Of a stretch of 64,000 bases of DNA, positions 1 to 8,594 are shown one piece after another. The stretch comes from Pseudoalteromonas luteoviolacea (lineage in GTDB: Bacteria; Pseudomonadota; Gammaproteobacteria; Enterobacterales; Alteromonadaceae). The number at the start of each line of letters is the position of its first letter. The stretch's first letter is position 1. The notes beneath the pieces were generated by a model that worked only from the letters and a program-made list of their open reading frames with translations, ran no database searches and was not told where the DNA came from. The stretch spans positions 722,500-786,499 of the forward strand of contig NZ_JWIC01000007.1 in NCBI RefSeq assembly GCF_000814765.1, read 5' to 3'. The translations under genes and the position numbers were made by a program.

Positions 1-524
1 GCGTATACATGGACTTTTTGAACTCTTATGTTGAACAGCAAAAGGCATTGGGGCGTTTTCAACGGCCAACTCTGAATCAATTACAGTCTCCATCAGCGTA
101 TTTAAAAGAGCGTGATGCTTACTCGTCTGACAGTGAAATCGCGGTGTGGCTTGCGATATGCTTTTTTACTTTGTGCTTACTCAATGCAATGAGCATTATT
201 ATGACTAAATTCCAAGGAAAGGCGGGCGAGGTCGCTTTGAGACGGGCTGTAGGCGCAAGCAGTATGGATTTGTTCCAGCAATATATGATTGAGACGGGGA
301 TCATCGGCTTACTAGGAGGGGGGCTGGGATTGCTATTGGCGCAATTCTGTCTATTTTTCTCCAGCCAACTGTACACTCATCTCAGCAAAAATATTATGGC
401 AATGAGTGTGGAGTTAATGGTGATCACAGTGGTTTTATCAGTGTTATCAAGTTTGGTTTTTGGGTTGTTTCCGATTGCTAATGCGATCCGCGTGCAACCT
501 GCCACTCAACTTAAAAGCTTGTAA
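1..524 (+). CDS. ABC transporter permease, MacB/FtsX type (5' end outside window)
   Basis: C-terminal part of an inner-membrane permease of the MacB/FtsX superfamily, which usually couples an ATPase to transport or extrusion of envelope substrates. The reading frame is open to the window edge, so the gene begins upstream; the ATG at 9 is just an internal methionine. Three hydrophobic segments are visible, and the FtsX signature region (RRAVGAS, then a Gly-rich GGGLGLL turn) sits near residues 78-108. The end, with an RVQP motif close to the C terminus, matches the typical close of this family. The stop lies 12 nt before the next permease, so the two are co-transcribed. No ATPase partner is present here; it would be expected upstream. 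The substrate cannot be read from the sequence. Confidence 0.85.
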   Translation, partial: VYMDFLNSYVEQQKALGRFQRPTLNQLQSPSAYLKERDAYSSDSEIAVWLAICFFTLCLLNAMSIIMTKFQGKAGEVALRRAVGASSMDLFQQYMIETGIIGLLGGGLGLLLAQFCLFFSSQLYTHLSKNIMAMSVELMVITVVLSVLSSLVFGLFPIANAIRVQPATQLKSL

Positions 525-536
525 CGGGGAGCACAG

Positions 537-1742
537 ATGAAAGATTTTTTGCCAATTTTAAAGTCGTTGAAAAGTAATTATGGCGCATCGCTGCTTTTTA
601 TTTTTCAAGTGGCGATCACCTTTACAATACTGGTCAATGCGATTTACCTTGCGTTAGACAAGCGAGAGTCGATAGCTCGTCCCTCAGGTCTTGATGAGCA
701 AAATGTACTTTATATTGCGACTAACTTACCCGTTGAAGAAGCATCTCAAGCAAGCCAATTGGATCAAGACCTTGATAATCTTCGAGCATTACCAGGTGTT
801 GAATATGCGTCGGTTTCTTCTGGCGTACCGCTCAGCGGGTGGGGAAGGTTCATAGAAATAGCAACTAAGCCTGATTCTAAATATGACACTTTTTCTGGAT
901 ATTATGGCGGAGATTTGAGCTTATTAAAGGCATTTGGGGCAGAGCTTGTTGCTGGCTCTGAGTTTAGTCCGAGCGCAGAATTGACGGTGCGAACCGACGG
1001 ATATAGAGATGCAATAGACATCATGATCACCAAGTCACTAGCCCAGTCACTTTATTCAGAACAGTGGGAGCAAGTGGTTGGTAAAACAATCTATATTAAT
1101 AATAAGCCGCAGCGTGTTGTTGGCGTGATTGACAAGCTTCAAGCCGCATGGCCAACGTGGGTTGTGGTTGAACATGTAGTGTTGGCGCCAGTCAAAGAAG
1201 CTGATTCTATGGTCTATTACATCATACGTACTCAACCGAATCAGCAAAGCGCTGTTTTGGAGCAAGCGCTGGGTTATTTGACTTCTTTACATGGGCGAAA
1301 AATTGATAAATATGAAACCTTTGAACAAGTAAAAACAAATGCTTATAGTGCCGAAAATGCCGCAAGTAACACATTATTTAGTGTGATTGGAGGTTTACTG
1401 TTGGTGACGGCGTTGGGGATATTTGGCCAATCCCGTTACAGCATTATTAAGCGAACTAAACTCATAGGGATCAGACGAGCGATGGGAGCGAGTAAAGGGC
1501 AGATAGTAAGATATTTTGTGCTAGAGAATGCAGTATTGTGCGCAATCGGTATTGTTATCGGCATCATTGCTGCAATCGTTTTAAGTAATGCATTTAGCAG
1601 TGCGTTTGAACTTGGTACTGTGCCACCAAGTTATATGTTTTTTGGTAGCCTCTGCACGATTCTTCTTGGCCAGATGGCCGTGTTATACCCTGCGTTTAAG
1701 GCCTCGCAGCTATCACCAGCGATTGCGACACGTACAGTATAA
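537..1742 (+). CDS. ABC transporter permease, MacB/FtsX type
   Basis: A 401-residue inner-membrane permease: one N-terminal membrane segment (about 17-38), a long periplasmic domain of the MacB_PCD kind (about 45-270) and three C-terminal membrane segments carrying the FtsX motif (IRRAMGAS, around residues 320-327). A GGGGAG-like ribosome site (526-530) precedes the ATG. It follows the truncated permease by 12 nt and has the same architecture, so the pair probably forms a heterodimeric permease. The family includes macrolide, lipoprotein and peptide exporters; specificity is not visible. A hairpin follows the gene at 1756-1796. Confidence 0.88.
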   Translation: MKDFLPILKSLKSNYGASLLFIFQVAITFTILVNAIYLALDKRESIARPSGLDEQNVLYIATNLPVEEASQASQLDQDLDNLRALPGVEYASVSSGVPLSGWGRFIEIATKPDSKYDTFSGYYGGDLSLLKAFGAELVAGSEFSPSAELTVRTDGYRDAIDIMITKSLAQSLYSEQWEQVVGKTIYINNKPQRVVGVIDKLQAAWPTWVVVEHVVLAPVKEADSMVYYIIRTQPNQQSAVLEQALGYLTSLHGRKIDKYETFEQVKTNAYSAENAASNTLFSVIGGLLLVTALGIFGQSRYSIIKRTKLIGIRRAMGASKGQIVRYFVLENAVLCAIGIVIGIIAAIVLSNAFSSAFELGTVPPSYMFFGSLCTILLGQMAVLYPAFKASQLSPAIATRTV

Positions 1743-1755
1743 GAAAACACAAAGT

Positions 1756-1796
1756 GGTACTTAGCTTTTAGCCATTATTGCTAAAAGTTGAGTACC
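1756..1796 (+). terminator. hairpin after the permease operon
   Basis: Inverted repeats GGTACT...AGTACC enclose an inner perfect stem CTTTTAGC (1765-1772) / GCTAAAAG (1780-1787). No clear T-run follows, so this is a possible weak terminator or mRNA-end structure between the permeases and arfB. Confidence 0.4.
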
Positions 1797-1943
1797 TAAA
1801 AACCACCTTCTTGGATACCATTTTTGTTATAATAAAGTATGTACGCTTTATCACCGCGAGTGCGCACCGTGGTAGTGAAGCACAGGGCTTGCTGCTGCGC
1901 TTTGATTTTTGCTAAGCAGTTGAATAAAAGAAGGTTGGTTTAT

Positions 1944-2357
1944 ATGTTACGTCTATCAAATAATGTGGAGTTGTCTGCTTGGGAAATCGAGTTGTCAGCC
2001 ATACGAGCGCAAGGCGCTGGTGGACAGAATGTGAATAAAGTGTCGTCTGCGATTCATTTAAGGTTTGATATTAATCGTTCGACGCTCCCAGCTTTTTACA
2101 AAGAAAGGTTATTGGCTTTAAAAGACAATAGGATCAGCAAAGAAGGGGTGATTGTCCTAAAAGCGCAAACTTTTAGAACTCAAGAACAAAACAAAGAGGA
2201 TGCACTAAATCGGCTCAAGCAATTAATTTTAGATGCAATTAAAGTGGAAAAAACGCGCCGTCAAACGAAGCCTACAAAAAGCTCCCAGAGACGACGCCTT
2301 GATACTAAAAATAAAAGAGCCCAAACAAAAGTGTTGAGAAAATCAGTTAAGTTTTAG
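1944..2357 (+). CDS. arfB: alternative ribosome-rescue factor ArfB (YaeJ)
   Basis: Codon-independent peptidyl-tRNA hydrolase that releases ribosomes stalled on mRNAs lacking a stop codon. The 137-residue product has the catalytic GGQ at residues 26-28, the position known for ArfB, and ends in a Lys/Arg-rich tail that in this family threads into the empty mRNA channel. The ATG at 1944 is chosen because AGAAGG lies about 9 nt upstream and the length fits the family (about 140); an in-frame start at 1839 would add 35 unconserved residues. The gene converges with the sensor kinase and the two overlap by 4 nt at their stops. Confidence 0.93.
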   Translation: MLRLSNNVELSAWEIELSAIRAQGAGGQNVNKVSSAIHLRFDINRSTLPAFYKERLLALKDNRISKEGVIVLKAQTFRTQEQNKEDALNRLKQLILDAIKVEKTRRQTKPTKSSQRRRLDTKNKRAQTKVLRKSVKF

Positions 2358-3598
2358 TTTTTGCTGATAGGTAAGGACACGTGAAATGAGGCGCCGTTTA
2401 TTTCAGATTCGGTTACCCAGCATGCGCCGCTGTGCCAGCCAAGTATTTTGGTCACAATAGCAAGACCAAGCCCAAACCCTCCAGTCTCTTTACTGCGACT
2501 GCTATCAAGTCGGGTAAAAGGGTTGAAAACACTGTCCCGTTTATCTTCTGGTATGCCAGGCCCGTCATCACTGACAATTAGGATGACGTCGTCATCATTT
2601 TCTTGTTTCAGTTCGACCAGTATCTGTTGTTCGCCATATTTTTCTGCATTTTGCAGTAAGTTCTGCAGTACACGTGCTAGATAGTGATCATTGCCATCGA
2701 CAAAAACATTGGGTTTGAGGTGGTGGTTGATTTGCTTGTTAGAAGAGATACTGACTTTGTCTATTTGAGCTTGAACGAGTTCGCTCAAGTTAATTTTTGC
2801 TCTCGTCATTTCCCGTTCAGAAAACTCCAAGCGAGCATAGCTGAGCATCTCGTCGATTAATAGTTCCATTTCAACGACATCTTGGTTCATGGCTTGAACT
2901 TGCTGTGGATCTTTTGGGGCAAGCATAGCCAGTGCAAATTTGAGCCTTGCTAACGGCGTTCTAAGCTCATGTGATACGGCATTAACGAGTTGCTTTTGAT
3001 TTTGCATCAGGCTCGCAGTCTGCAGGGCTAGTTTTTGTATATGCTGCGTCAATGTTGATATCGCAGAAAACCGAGAGGGTTTTGTTTCAATATCTAATCT
3101 CCCTGTTGCTAATTGCTCAGTGACTACTTTAAGTTGCTCCAAATCACGCCATAGCGGGCGTAACCATAAAATCAACAATAAGGCTAAAATCGAAAAAGAA
3201 ACCAGTTTGAAAGCATATTTCGTCAATATAGAGTTTGGCTTGGGTGCAAATGGTCCAAGTTTGACGACGGTACTTTTGTCATTTAAAAGCATGAAAAATT
3301 GATAATTGTCATGGCTATCAAATGATATGACAACATCGCCTTTATTAAGCGCAGCACGTTGCTCTGGAAACCATGCGACGTCGTTTATATGAATAATATT
3401 AAGGCTATTTTTTTGAGGGTAATTGTTGATGCCTATAGTATTTAGTACATCTCTTAAATTCACCGCTACTTGTTTGGCATAGTCCAATTCACTTGGGGCT
3501 GGATTGCCCCAGTTTTTCCAAATATATTCACTGCTTTGATTAATGGCGATGATACTAAAAAAAACAAAGAAATATAGGCTTGCTAGCAGTCGAAGCAT
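2354..3598 (-). CDS. sensor histidine kinase, RstB-like
   Basis: Membrane sensor kinase partner of the response regulator just upstream. Two membrane segments (about 4-20 and 130-148) bracket a periplasmic sensor of roughly 110 residues. A HAMP-like linker follows, then the H box with phospho-acceptor His210 (SHELRTP), an N box around Asn318, a G1 box (DDGPGIP, 344-350) and a GFGLGLA box (374-380). All catalytic motifs are intact. It starts 6 nt after the regulator stop, giving the order mipA-like, DUF3019, regulator, kinase. The architecture and neighbours resemble RstB; the signal it senses is unknown. Confidence 0.9.
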   Translation of the reverse strand: MLRLLASLYFFVFFSIIAINQSSEYIWKNWGNPAPSELDYAKQVAVNLRDVLNTIGINNYPQKNSLNIIHINDVAWFPEQRAALNKGDVVISFDSHDNYQFFMLLNDKSTVVKLGPFAPKPNSILTKYAFKLVSFSILALLLILWLRPLWRDLEQLKVVTEQLATGRLDIETKPSRFSAISTLTQHIQKLALQTASLMQNQKQLVNAVSHELRTPLARLKFALAMLAPKDPQQVQAMNQDVVEMELLIDEMLSYARLEFSEREMTRAKINLSELVQAQIDKVSISSNKQINHHLKPNVFVDGNDHYLARVLQNLLQNAEKYGEQQILVELKQENDDDVILIVSDDGPGIPEDKRDSVFNPFTRLDSSRSKETGGFGLGLAIVTKILGWHSGACWVTESEINGASFHVSLPISKN

Positions 3599-3604
3599 TG
3601 AAAA

Positions 3605-4297
3605 TTAATCCCAAGCTGACTTAGAACATAAATAACCTTTACCCCACACAGTCACCAATCTGAAAGGCTGATCTGGATTATCACCGAGTTTTTTTCGCAA
3701 ACGTGAAATACGCACATCTACACTGCGGTCTAAACCATCATACTCACGTCCAACTACTTGATTATAAATATGTTCACGACTTAAAGTTTGCCCAGCATTA
3801 TTGGCAAGTTCCCACAGTAAATCAAATTCGTAACTCGTTAATTCGACCTCTTGCCCTGATAAATAGGCTTTTCGGGCCGCTTTGTCTACTTCTAATTGAC
3901 CAAGCTTGAGTTGATCAACGCTTTCTTCTTGCTGTTTCCCTCCGCGTCGGAGTAAGGCGTTTACTCTAGCTAAAAGGACGTAAGGTTCTACAGGTTTGAT
4001 GACATAATCATCTGCGCCAATCTCTAACCCTCTTACATGGTCGAAGTCACTGTCTTTTGCGGTCAAAAACAATACTGGGCCTGAGTAGGTATGACGTACC
4101 TCGCGACAAATGGAAAAACCATCCATATTAGGAAGCATGATATCAAGTATGACGATGTCCGGTTGTTGCTCAGTAATGGCGTTGACTGCTTTGGCACCAT
4201 CATTCACTAGAGTAACTGAAAATCCGTTACTCTCAAGAAATTGCCCTGTTAGGGCTGCGAGTCTTTCATCGTCTTCAACAAGGATTACTTTAGCCAT
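3605..4297 (-). CDS. OmpR-family response regulator, RstA-like
   Basis: DNA-binding response regulator. The receiver domain (about 1-115) has the acidic triad E8-D9-D10, phospho-acceptor Asp52 (LDIMLP), Thr79 and Lys101; a winged-helix output domain follows (about 130-230) with the usual RVSRLRKKLG-type recognition region. I prefer the ATG at 4297 to one five codons upstream because GGAG lies 8-9 nt before it and it overlaps the DUF3019 stop as TAATG, which implies translational coupling. The receiver resembles RstA most closely. It probably regulates its own operon and envelope genes; the targets are not shown. Confidence 0.9.
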   Translation of the reverse strand: MAKVILVEDDERLAALTGQFLESNGFSVTLVNDGAKAVNAITEQQPDIVILDIMLPNMDGFSICREVRHTYSGPVLFLTAKDSDFDHVRGLEIGADDYVIKPVEPYVLLARVNALLRRGGKQQEESVDQLKLGQLEVDKAARKAYLSGQEVELTSYEFDLLWELANNAGQTLSREHIYNQVVGREYDGLDRSVDVRISRLRKKLGDNPDQPFRLVTVWGKGYLCSKSAWD

Positions 4298-4698
4298 TAA
4301 AAAAAGCTCCAATCAGATTTTAATTTTCGTCTATATTTTCGGTTTGCTGCTGCATTTATCTTCACTTTCTGTTTAGCTAATACATGCATATCTTTGTTTT
4401 TAAGTGAAAAAACCATATCTTCAGAAATCGAGATATTGATATTAGCTTTTGCTTTTCGTTTGTTTTTCCAACACTGCAAAGAAGTATCGTTTTTGAATAA
4501 ACATACATTTTGTGGTGTTTGAATAGACCAATCGACTGAAATAGTCATCTCACAAATTTGACCCATAGATTTAACCATGCAAACGATGGGTTTGATTTCA
4601 AGTTTTGCTTTTTTGTCTGGTAATGTATTCATTTCAGCGTTAGCAACTTTCGAGAATAACAAACATAAAACAAGAGTAGGGAACTGCTTAAAACTCAT
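4297..4698 (-). CDS. DUF3019 family exported protein
   Basis: Small exported protein (133 residues) recognised as DUF3019 from the pattern of a short beta domain with conserved Cys and Trp residues and the basic end KYRRKLKSDWS. The N terminus (MSFKQFPTLVLCLLFSKVANA) is a signal peptide. The start at 4698 follows a GGGGGA ribosome site and overlaps the end of the upstream mipA-like gene by 11 nt; the stop overlaps the regulator start. DUF3019 genes commonly sit between a MipA/OmpV protein and an RstA/RstB pair, as here, suggesting a periplasmic accessory of that system. The biochemical role is unknown. Confidence 0.82.
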   Translation of the reverse strand: MSFKQFPTLVLCLLFSKVANAEMNTLPDKKAKLEIKPIVCMVKSMGQICEMTISVDWSIQTPQNVCLFKNDTSLQCWKNKRKAKANINISISEDMVFSLKNKDMHVLAKQKVKINAAANRKYRRKLKSDWSFF

Positions 4699-5665
4699 AT
4701 AATCCCCCAATAAAAATATTGGACGAAGAGCTTTGATCTACAAGTGGGCTGTCTTTAATACCAGTACCGAGCCAAGTATGTCTTGCACTGAACTTTAGTT
4801 GCCAGTTCGAGTTTAACTTATAATTAAAAGCAATACCTACATAAGGATTTACAGTGGCCTTACCCTGATATAAGTGGTGTTGTGATTGTGAGTCTTTGAG
4901 ACTGATCCCATAATAATAATCGACTAAATGTTTGTCCTTGTACTCTGCACCAAGTTTGACTTTTAAGCGAGAGGGGTTATCCGTTTGGATTGGGATGACA
5001 AAACTGTAATCGAGGTGGCCATGATACCCTTGATAAGTATTTGTTACATCATGCAGCAAAACGAGGGTTAATTTGGCAGAGTTTTCAAAATACCAATGTG
5101 CAAGTATGCCGCCATCCAACGCCCAATCTCGTTTAGAAATTGTATCAAGGGAAATCGTTTCTGCAGGCTCGTTTGGTTCCGGCTCTTCTTTATCATTATT
5201 CGAATCATTGCCATCACCCGTAACACCATTATCATTATCAGAGTCCCCGCCATTGGGTGGATTCGAACCATCTGGTTCTGGCGTTATGATCGGGTTACTG
5301 GACTCTCCAGTGAATGAGTTTTTGACTAATATATTGCTTGGGTGGAAGCGTTCAAAATATGCTTGTTCAGTGTTGAGTTGGGTGATGAGACTGACATCAA
5401 ACTTTTTTTGCTCTATAAAAGTGTAGCCTGCAGTTGTATTGTCAAAGAAGAACTTATCACCGTAATAATTAATGTAAGGTAATATCACTAAAGGCACATT
5501 ATCCCCGCCCCTGACTGGGTTGGTCGCAACACCCGCACCGATGGCAATAGAAAAGTCCCACCTGCCTATTTCTGCACATTGCTCATTATTCTCACTGCAG
5601 TTTGCAAAGCTATCCTTAGCGAATAAGCCGCAGCACAGAGATAACAAAATGAAAAGTCGTTTCAA
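4688..5665 (-). CDS. MipA/OmpV family outer-membrane protein
   Basis: A 325-residue outer-membrane beta-barrel protein of the MipA/OmpV (MltA-interacting/OmpV) family, with a signal peptide of about 21 residues and a C-terminal Phe typical of barrel insertion. It begins at a TTG with a good AGGAG about 8 nt upstream; no ATG fits. An acidic, Asn/Asp/Pro/Gly-rich low-complexity segment of about 50 residues (roughly 120-170, encoded near 5150-5310) interrupts the barrel and is probably a surface loop. It is first in the operon with DUF3019 and the RstA/B-like pair. Confidence 0.8.
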   Translation of the reverse strand: MKRLFILLSLCCGLFAKDSFANCSENNEQCAEIGRWDFSIAIGAGVATNPVRGGDNVPLVILPYINYYGDKFFFDNTTAGYTFIEQKKFDVSLITQLNTEQAYFERFHPSNILVKNSFTGESSNPIITPEPDGSNPPNGGDSDNDNGVTGDGNDSNNDKEEPEPNEPAETISLDTISKRDWALDGGILAHWYFENSAKLTLVLLHDVTNTYQGYHGHLDYSFVIPIQTDNPSRLKVKLGAEYKDKHLVDYYYGISLKDSQSQHHLYQGKATVNPYVGIAFNYKLNSNWQLKFSARHTWLGTGIKDSPLVDQSSSSNIFIGGLYEF

Positions 5666-5697
5666 TCAATTTACTCCTGTTAAACCTAGGGCTAAAT

Positions 5698-5736
5698 TTA
5701 CCAGTAATTTCTGTAATTACCAGAAGCGGTTACATA
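5698..5736. promoter_or_regulatory. TTACCAG repeats in a divergent promoter region
   Basis: Direct repeats TTACCAG at 5698-5704 and 5717-5723, with a related TTACATA at 5730-5736, lie between the mipA-like operon and the divergent beta-propeller gene. Between the first two is a GTAATT-5-AATTAC palindrome. OmpR-family regulators bind direct repeats, so this is a candidate site for the adjacent regulator; this is inference. Confidence 0.3.
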
Positions 5737-5820
5737 AAATAACAAATAGATCGAGCGAAATAACAGAACAATGGCGTCACTGTATTAAAGTAAAGTTACT
5801 TTTAATCAAGGAGCACAACT

Positions 5821-7959
5821 ATGTTTTACTCAAGAGTTACTCTTTCGTTAGTACGAGCAGGCCTTGCTTTGATCGCATTACCTGCTTTGGTCGCGTGTGG
5901 AGGAGGCAGTGATAGCAATAGTGATAACAAGGTAGATCAAGGACAGACAAAATTACCAACCAGTGTACCTGACTTAAATTGGTTGGGTGAGTCATCTGCT
6001 AAATTAAAAAAAGCATCGTCCAGTGAGTTTAGTGCACTTTTAAAAAATGGTGCTTTTCTAAGTCGGGTGCCAGTTAATGAAACTGATTCTTCAGTGCCCG
6101 TCAATGCTTCACCCGTTTCAGATGGTGAATCGAGTGCAGGGTTTTCTTCTACTAATGTGGTTGAAGCAGGTGTTGATGAAGGTGATCGCATTGAATATGA
6201 TGGGAACTATCTTTATATAGCCGCACACTCTGAACAAGAACTCTCACAAAATGCTGTGTTTAGGCAGTATGTACGTGTCATGAAACGAACAGACCAGGGG
6301 ATTGAAGAAGTTGCACAAATAGAGGCCTCTGACTCGTTGTATAGTCATCAGGATTTATATTTACACGAGGGGCGCCTTGCATCCGTGTTCAAATATCCTG
6401 TTCTCACTCTCGACACGCCTAGTGATTCCAATGACATTGCCTCTACTTCTCCTTCAACGAATACGTTTTCTAACACGTTTGAATTGAGTTTTGCAGATGT
6501 CAGTTCACCAGAGCAACCACAGGTTATTAACCAGTATCGCATTGACGGAAATATCCTTGATAGCCGAGTGATAGGTAACGAGCTGTATGTGATCAGCCAA
6601 TACCATGCTGCATTTGATACTGATGAAACGGATGAACTGGCAATTTATCAGGCAATTTATCAAGCTAATGTGTCCGATCTAATCCCTAAAATTAAGGACT
6701 TAAACTCTGGAGAAGCGTCTCCATTGTTTGATGCAAGCGCTTGTTATATACCAACAGATGCGACTGAGTTAGACAGTGCAAACATTGTCACGACCATCAC
6801 TAAGATCTCTATGCAGAACCCCACAAGCATTGAGTCTACTTGCATTAATGCGCCTTCTGACGGTGTTTATGCTTCTCAAGAGAGTATCTATTTACATAAG
6901 CGTCTTTGGCCAAGTGACGTATCAAGCTTCAATGATTTATCGCAAACTGTTTTGCATAAGTTTTCACTCAATGATGGAGAGGTTGCGTATAGTGCATCCG
7001 GTGCAGTAGAAGGGACGCTCGGTTTTGGCGGTAATTTGATAGGTATGATTGAACCGATTTTCGTGGCAAATGTCAGCAATGCCGCCTTTAGACTGAGTGA
7101 GTATGGTAGCCAGTTACGAGTTGTCACTACTCGGTTTAGTGAGTCTAAGGGAATGGTTCATCAGCTATTTGTATTGCAACAGCAAGGGACTGAGCTTGAA
7201 GAGTTAGCACGTTTGCCAAATGAAGCTCACCCAACGCCGATAGGTAAGGTTGAGTCAAATGGTATGGTAGAGGAAAATATCTACGCTGTTCGCTTTATGG
7301 GTGAGCGAGCTTATGTGGTTACTTTTCGACAAATAGATCCACTTTATGTATTGGATTTATCAAAAGCGGATGAGCCTATCATGGCTGGTGCACTCGAAAT
7401 CCCAGGTTATTCTGCGTATCTTCATCCTGTATCAGATGACCTGCTTATCGGTGTCGGGCAAAATGTTGAGGACTTCCCATTTAATGCCTCAGATGATTCA
7501 TCCACTGATATAGAGCCCACTTTTGGTGCCAAAGTGAGTTTATTTGATGTGAGCAATATGGCATCACCAAGCTTAATCAAAGAACATGTTTTTGCAGGTG
7601 GATATAGCCCCGTCGAATTTGACCATCACGCTTTTAGTTACTTAAAAGCCAGCGACCAAACATTTCGTATGACATTACCTGTGGAGTCATGGGAGGTCAC
7701 GATTCAAAATGACAATACGAGTACTTGGGGTAACAAAAATGAGCTGGCAGCATTTGAGGTTAGTACTGAAGGTTCAGGCTCTTTAACTTACATTGGTAGT
7801 AGCGTTGCAACGTATGATGAGCCCTCTCAAAGCGTTCCTTATGTGCGCGCAGCAGATGATAGAGGCGTTATTCATGGAGATACTATCTATTATGTCCATG
7901 GAAATTTCGTCTGGTCTAGTTTATGGCAGTCGCCTGATGTAAACACTGGTCCTTTCTAA
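5821..7959 (+). CDS. secreted beta-propeller domain lipoprotein
   Basis: A 712-residue protein matching the family of secreted proteins with a C-terminal beta-propeller distantly related to WD40 repeats. The N terminus is a lipoprotein signal with lipobox LVAC at about residues 24-27, followed by a Gly/Ser/Asn-rich linker. The conserved VVEAGVDEGDRIEYDG segment near residues 113-128 is characteristic, followed by repeated blades (for example YVVTFRQIDPLYVLDLS). AAGGAG lies just before the ATG. It is monocistronic, divergent from the mipA-like operon, with a strong terminator downstream. Function is unknown; it is likely an envelope protein-binding scaffold. Confidence 0.82.
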   Translation: MFYSRVTLSLVRAGLALIALPALVACGGGSDSNSDNKVDQGQTKLPTSVPDLNWLGESSAKLKKASSSEFSALLKNGAFLSRVPVNETDSSVPVNASPVSDGESSAGFSSTNVVEAGVDEGDRIEYDGNYLYIAAHSEQELSQNAVFRQYVRVMKRTDQGIEEVAQIEASDSLYSHQDLYLHEGRLASVFKYPVLTLDTPSDSNDIASTSPSTNTFSNTFELSFADVSSPEQPQVINQYRIDGNILDSRVIGNELYVISQYHAAFDTDETDELAIYQAIYQANVSDLIPKIKDLNSGEASPLFDASACYIPTDATELDSANIVTTITKISMQNPTSIESTCINAPSDGVYASQESIYLHKRLWPSDVSSFNDLSQTVLHKFSLNDGEVAYSASGAVEGTLGFGGNLIGMIEPIFVANVSNAAFRLSEYGSQLRVVTTRFSESKGMVHQLFVLQQQGTELEELARLPNEAHPTPIGKVESNGMVEENIYAVRFMGERAYVVTFRQIDPLYVLDLSKADEPIMAGALEIPGYSAYLHPVSDDLLIGVGQNVEDFPFNASDDSSTDIEPTFGAKVSLFDVSNMASPSLIKEHVFAGGYSPVEFDHHAFSYLKASDQTFRMTLPVESWEVTIQNDNTSTWGNKNELAAFEVSTEGSGSLTYIGSSVATYDEPSQSVPYVRAADDRGVIHGDTIYYVHGNFVWSSLWQSPDVNTGPF

Positions 7960-8001
7960 ATCGCGCACATTCAAGTTCCAAGCGAAATCTTGGACAGACC
8001 A

Positions 8002-8040
8002 AGCGCCACCTAACTTACGCAGGGTGGCGCTTTTATGTTT
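8002..8040 (+). terminator. terminator after beta-propeller gene
   Basis: Perfect 9-bp stem AGCGCCACC (8002-8010) / GGTGGCGCT (8023-8031) followed by TTTT and a second T-rich stretch. Confidence 0.8.
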
Positions 8041-8567
8041 TATCGATGTGGGTTATGTAAAGTAAGTTGAAGATCATCAAATATCAGTCCACCGATTTGA
8101 TAATTTTGTTGAATGACTTGAAAAACAGAAAATCCGAGTTTGTTAAGTAACTGCTCAGATGCCTTATTACCGACCGTGACAGTCGCCAATAATGTGTCAT
8201 ATCCTTGATGAGTAAATGCATAGTCTATAACGGCTTTGGATGCTTCATACGCAAAACCGTAGCCTTGTTGAGTCGGGCATAACATAAACCCCAACTCTGC
8301 AATGTTTGGTTTGTCAGAAAAGCTTTTAAACCCATGTAAGCCGATGCACTCTTGTGTATCCACTCGCTCTATGACGAGAGTGAGCCACGCATCGGTTTGT
8401 TTTTGCCAACGGGCACAGCGTTCATCAAAAAGTGATTTCAAAGCTTGCTGTGCTGGTATATCTGCGACGTAAGCCATGACATCTGGATTTTGGTTTAACC
8501 TTTTAAACAGCTGCCAGTCATTTTTAGTCAGCGGCCTGAGCCTTAATCTCGGTGTGAACAGCTCCAT
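8040..8567 (-). CDS. GNAT N-acetyltransferase, RimJ/RimL-like
   Basis: A 175-residue acetyltransferase of the GNAT_3 type: the N-terminal TPRLRLRPLTKNDW is the classic family start, and an acetyl-CoA-binding region lies around residues 90-125 (QQGYGFAYEASKAVIDYAF). AGGGA precedes the ATG by about 6 nt. It lies 27 nt after pxpA and is probably in the same transcript. Members acetylate ribosomal-protein N termini, small amines or antibiotics; the substrate here cannot be told. Confidence 0.85.
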   Translation of the reverse strand: MELFTPRLRLRPLTKNDWQLFKRLNQNPDVMAYVADIPAQQALKSLFDERCARWQKQTDAWLTLVIERVDTQECIGLHGFKSFSDKPNIAELGFMLCPTQQGYGFAYEASKAVIDYAFTHQGYDTLLATVTVGNKASEQLLNKLGFSVFQVIQQNYQIGGLIFDDLQLTLHNPHR

Positions 8568-8594
8568 CGTTATCCCTACTTAAAATGCAAACAG

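Noticed and set aside
1839..1943. N-terminal extension of ArfB from ATG 1839
   Set aside because: 35 additional residues with no family match; the start at 1944 has a ribosome site and gives the usual length.
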